Positions 11,580-11,666 of a stretch of 11,666 nt of DNA are shown here, one piece after another (position 1 is the stretch's first letter; each line of letters begins with the position of its first letter). The stretch is from NCBI GenBank assembly GCA_027064405.1, contig JAMOPP010000092.1, positions 1-11,666 of the forward strand. Direction: 5' to 3'. Under the pieces are notes generated by a model. It saw only the letters and a program-made list of their open reading frames with translations, made no database searches and was not told the origin of the DNA. The stretch comes from Desulfurellales bacterium. GTDB taxonomy: Bacteria > Campylobacterota_A > Desulfurellia > Desulfurellales > Hippeaceae. The translations under genes were made by a program, and so were the position numbers.

Positions 11580-11666
11580 TTAGTTATGGAGCCGGTCCTA
11601 AAAAATACGGGGAAGAGTTATACAACGCCTATTGGCAAGCATACTCAGGTATTAGAAACTATAAAG
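11580..11666 (+). CDS. DNA polymerase exon 4, partial (runs off the right edge)
   Basis: Continues motif B: spliced TFG-F-SYGAGPKKYGEELY, then NAYWQAYSGIRNYK to the window end (residue 702). Y676 and G677 are the conserved YG of motif B. The exon start is inferred from frame, the terminal G of intron 3 and spacing to K668. Motif C with the second catalytic aspartate should lie further right. Confidence 0.85.

Overview
This window is part of a double-stranded DNA bacteriophage genome (Caudoviricetes-like), AT-rich (about one third G+C by eye) and read entirely on the + strand. The evidence is dense packing of small genes, ATGA stop/start overlaps, strong AAAGGAG-type ribosome binding sites, and a phage-style DNA metabolism set: deoxynucleoside monophosphate kinase, SF2 helicase, ATP-dependent DNA ligase and family A DNA polymerase. 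The host cannot be named from the sequence; the base composition suggests a low-GC bacterium. The standard code reads all genes without interruption, and no called gene ends in TAG.

Layout. Positions 23-3285 hold ten small genes. Most are unrecognised, but they include a predicted lipoprotein (535-966) and a dNMP kinase (1859-2413). Positions 3275-6899 hold the SF2 helicase, three small proteins (one coiled-coil, one with two membrane segments) and the DNA ligase. These genes overlap or abut and look like one translationally coupled operon. Positions 6897-7795 hold a duplicated, entirely intergenic cassette of about 153 nt. Each copy runs from the stop codon of one gene to the start codon of the next, and the copies flank a two-gene unit (unknown protein plus winged-helix protein). 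Each copy carries a phage-promoter-like block, a terminator-like hairpin, a GC-rich hairpin and a perfect 10-bp tandem repeat. Two more small genes follow, then a good sigma70 promoter (8104-8132) with a dyad around its -10 box.

From 8191 to beyond the right edge lies the DNA polymerase gene. It is split by three group I introns (9990-10798, 10872-11153, 11302-11579), giving exons of 1799, 73, 148 and at least 87 nt. Splicing restores motif A (DYSALEDR) and motif B (R664, K668, Y676-G677). Intron 1 carries an HNH homing endonuclease gene in its P6 loop; introns 2 and 3 are ORF-less, about 280 nt each, and closely related. P1, P2, P3, P7, P7.1/P7.2, P8 and P9 pairings can all be written out, fitting subgroup IA.

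Together the recognised genes make and use DNA precursors (kinase), unwind or remodel DNA (helicase), copy it (polymerase) and seal it (ligase): a phage replication module whose polymerase has been colonised by self-splicing introns. The most unusual items are the three-intron pile-up in the catalytic core of one polymerase gene, an RNA hairpin module shared between P5 and P8 positions of different introns, and the duplicated stop-to-start intergenic cassette.
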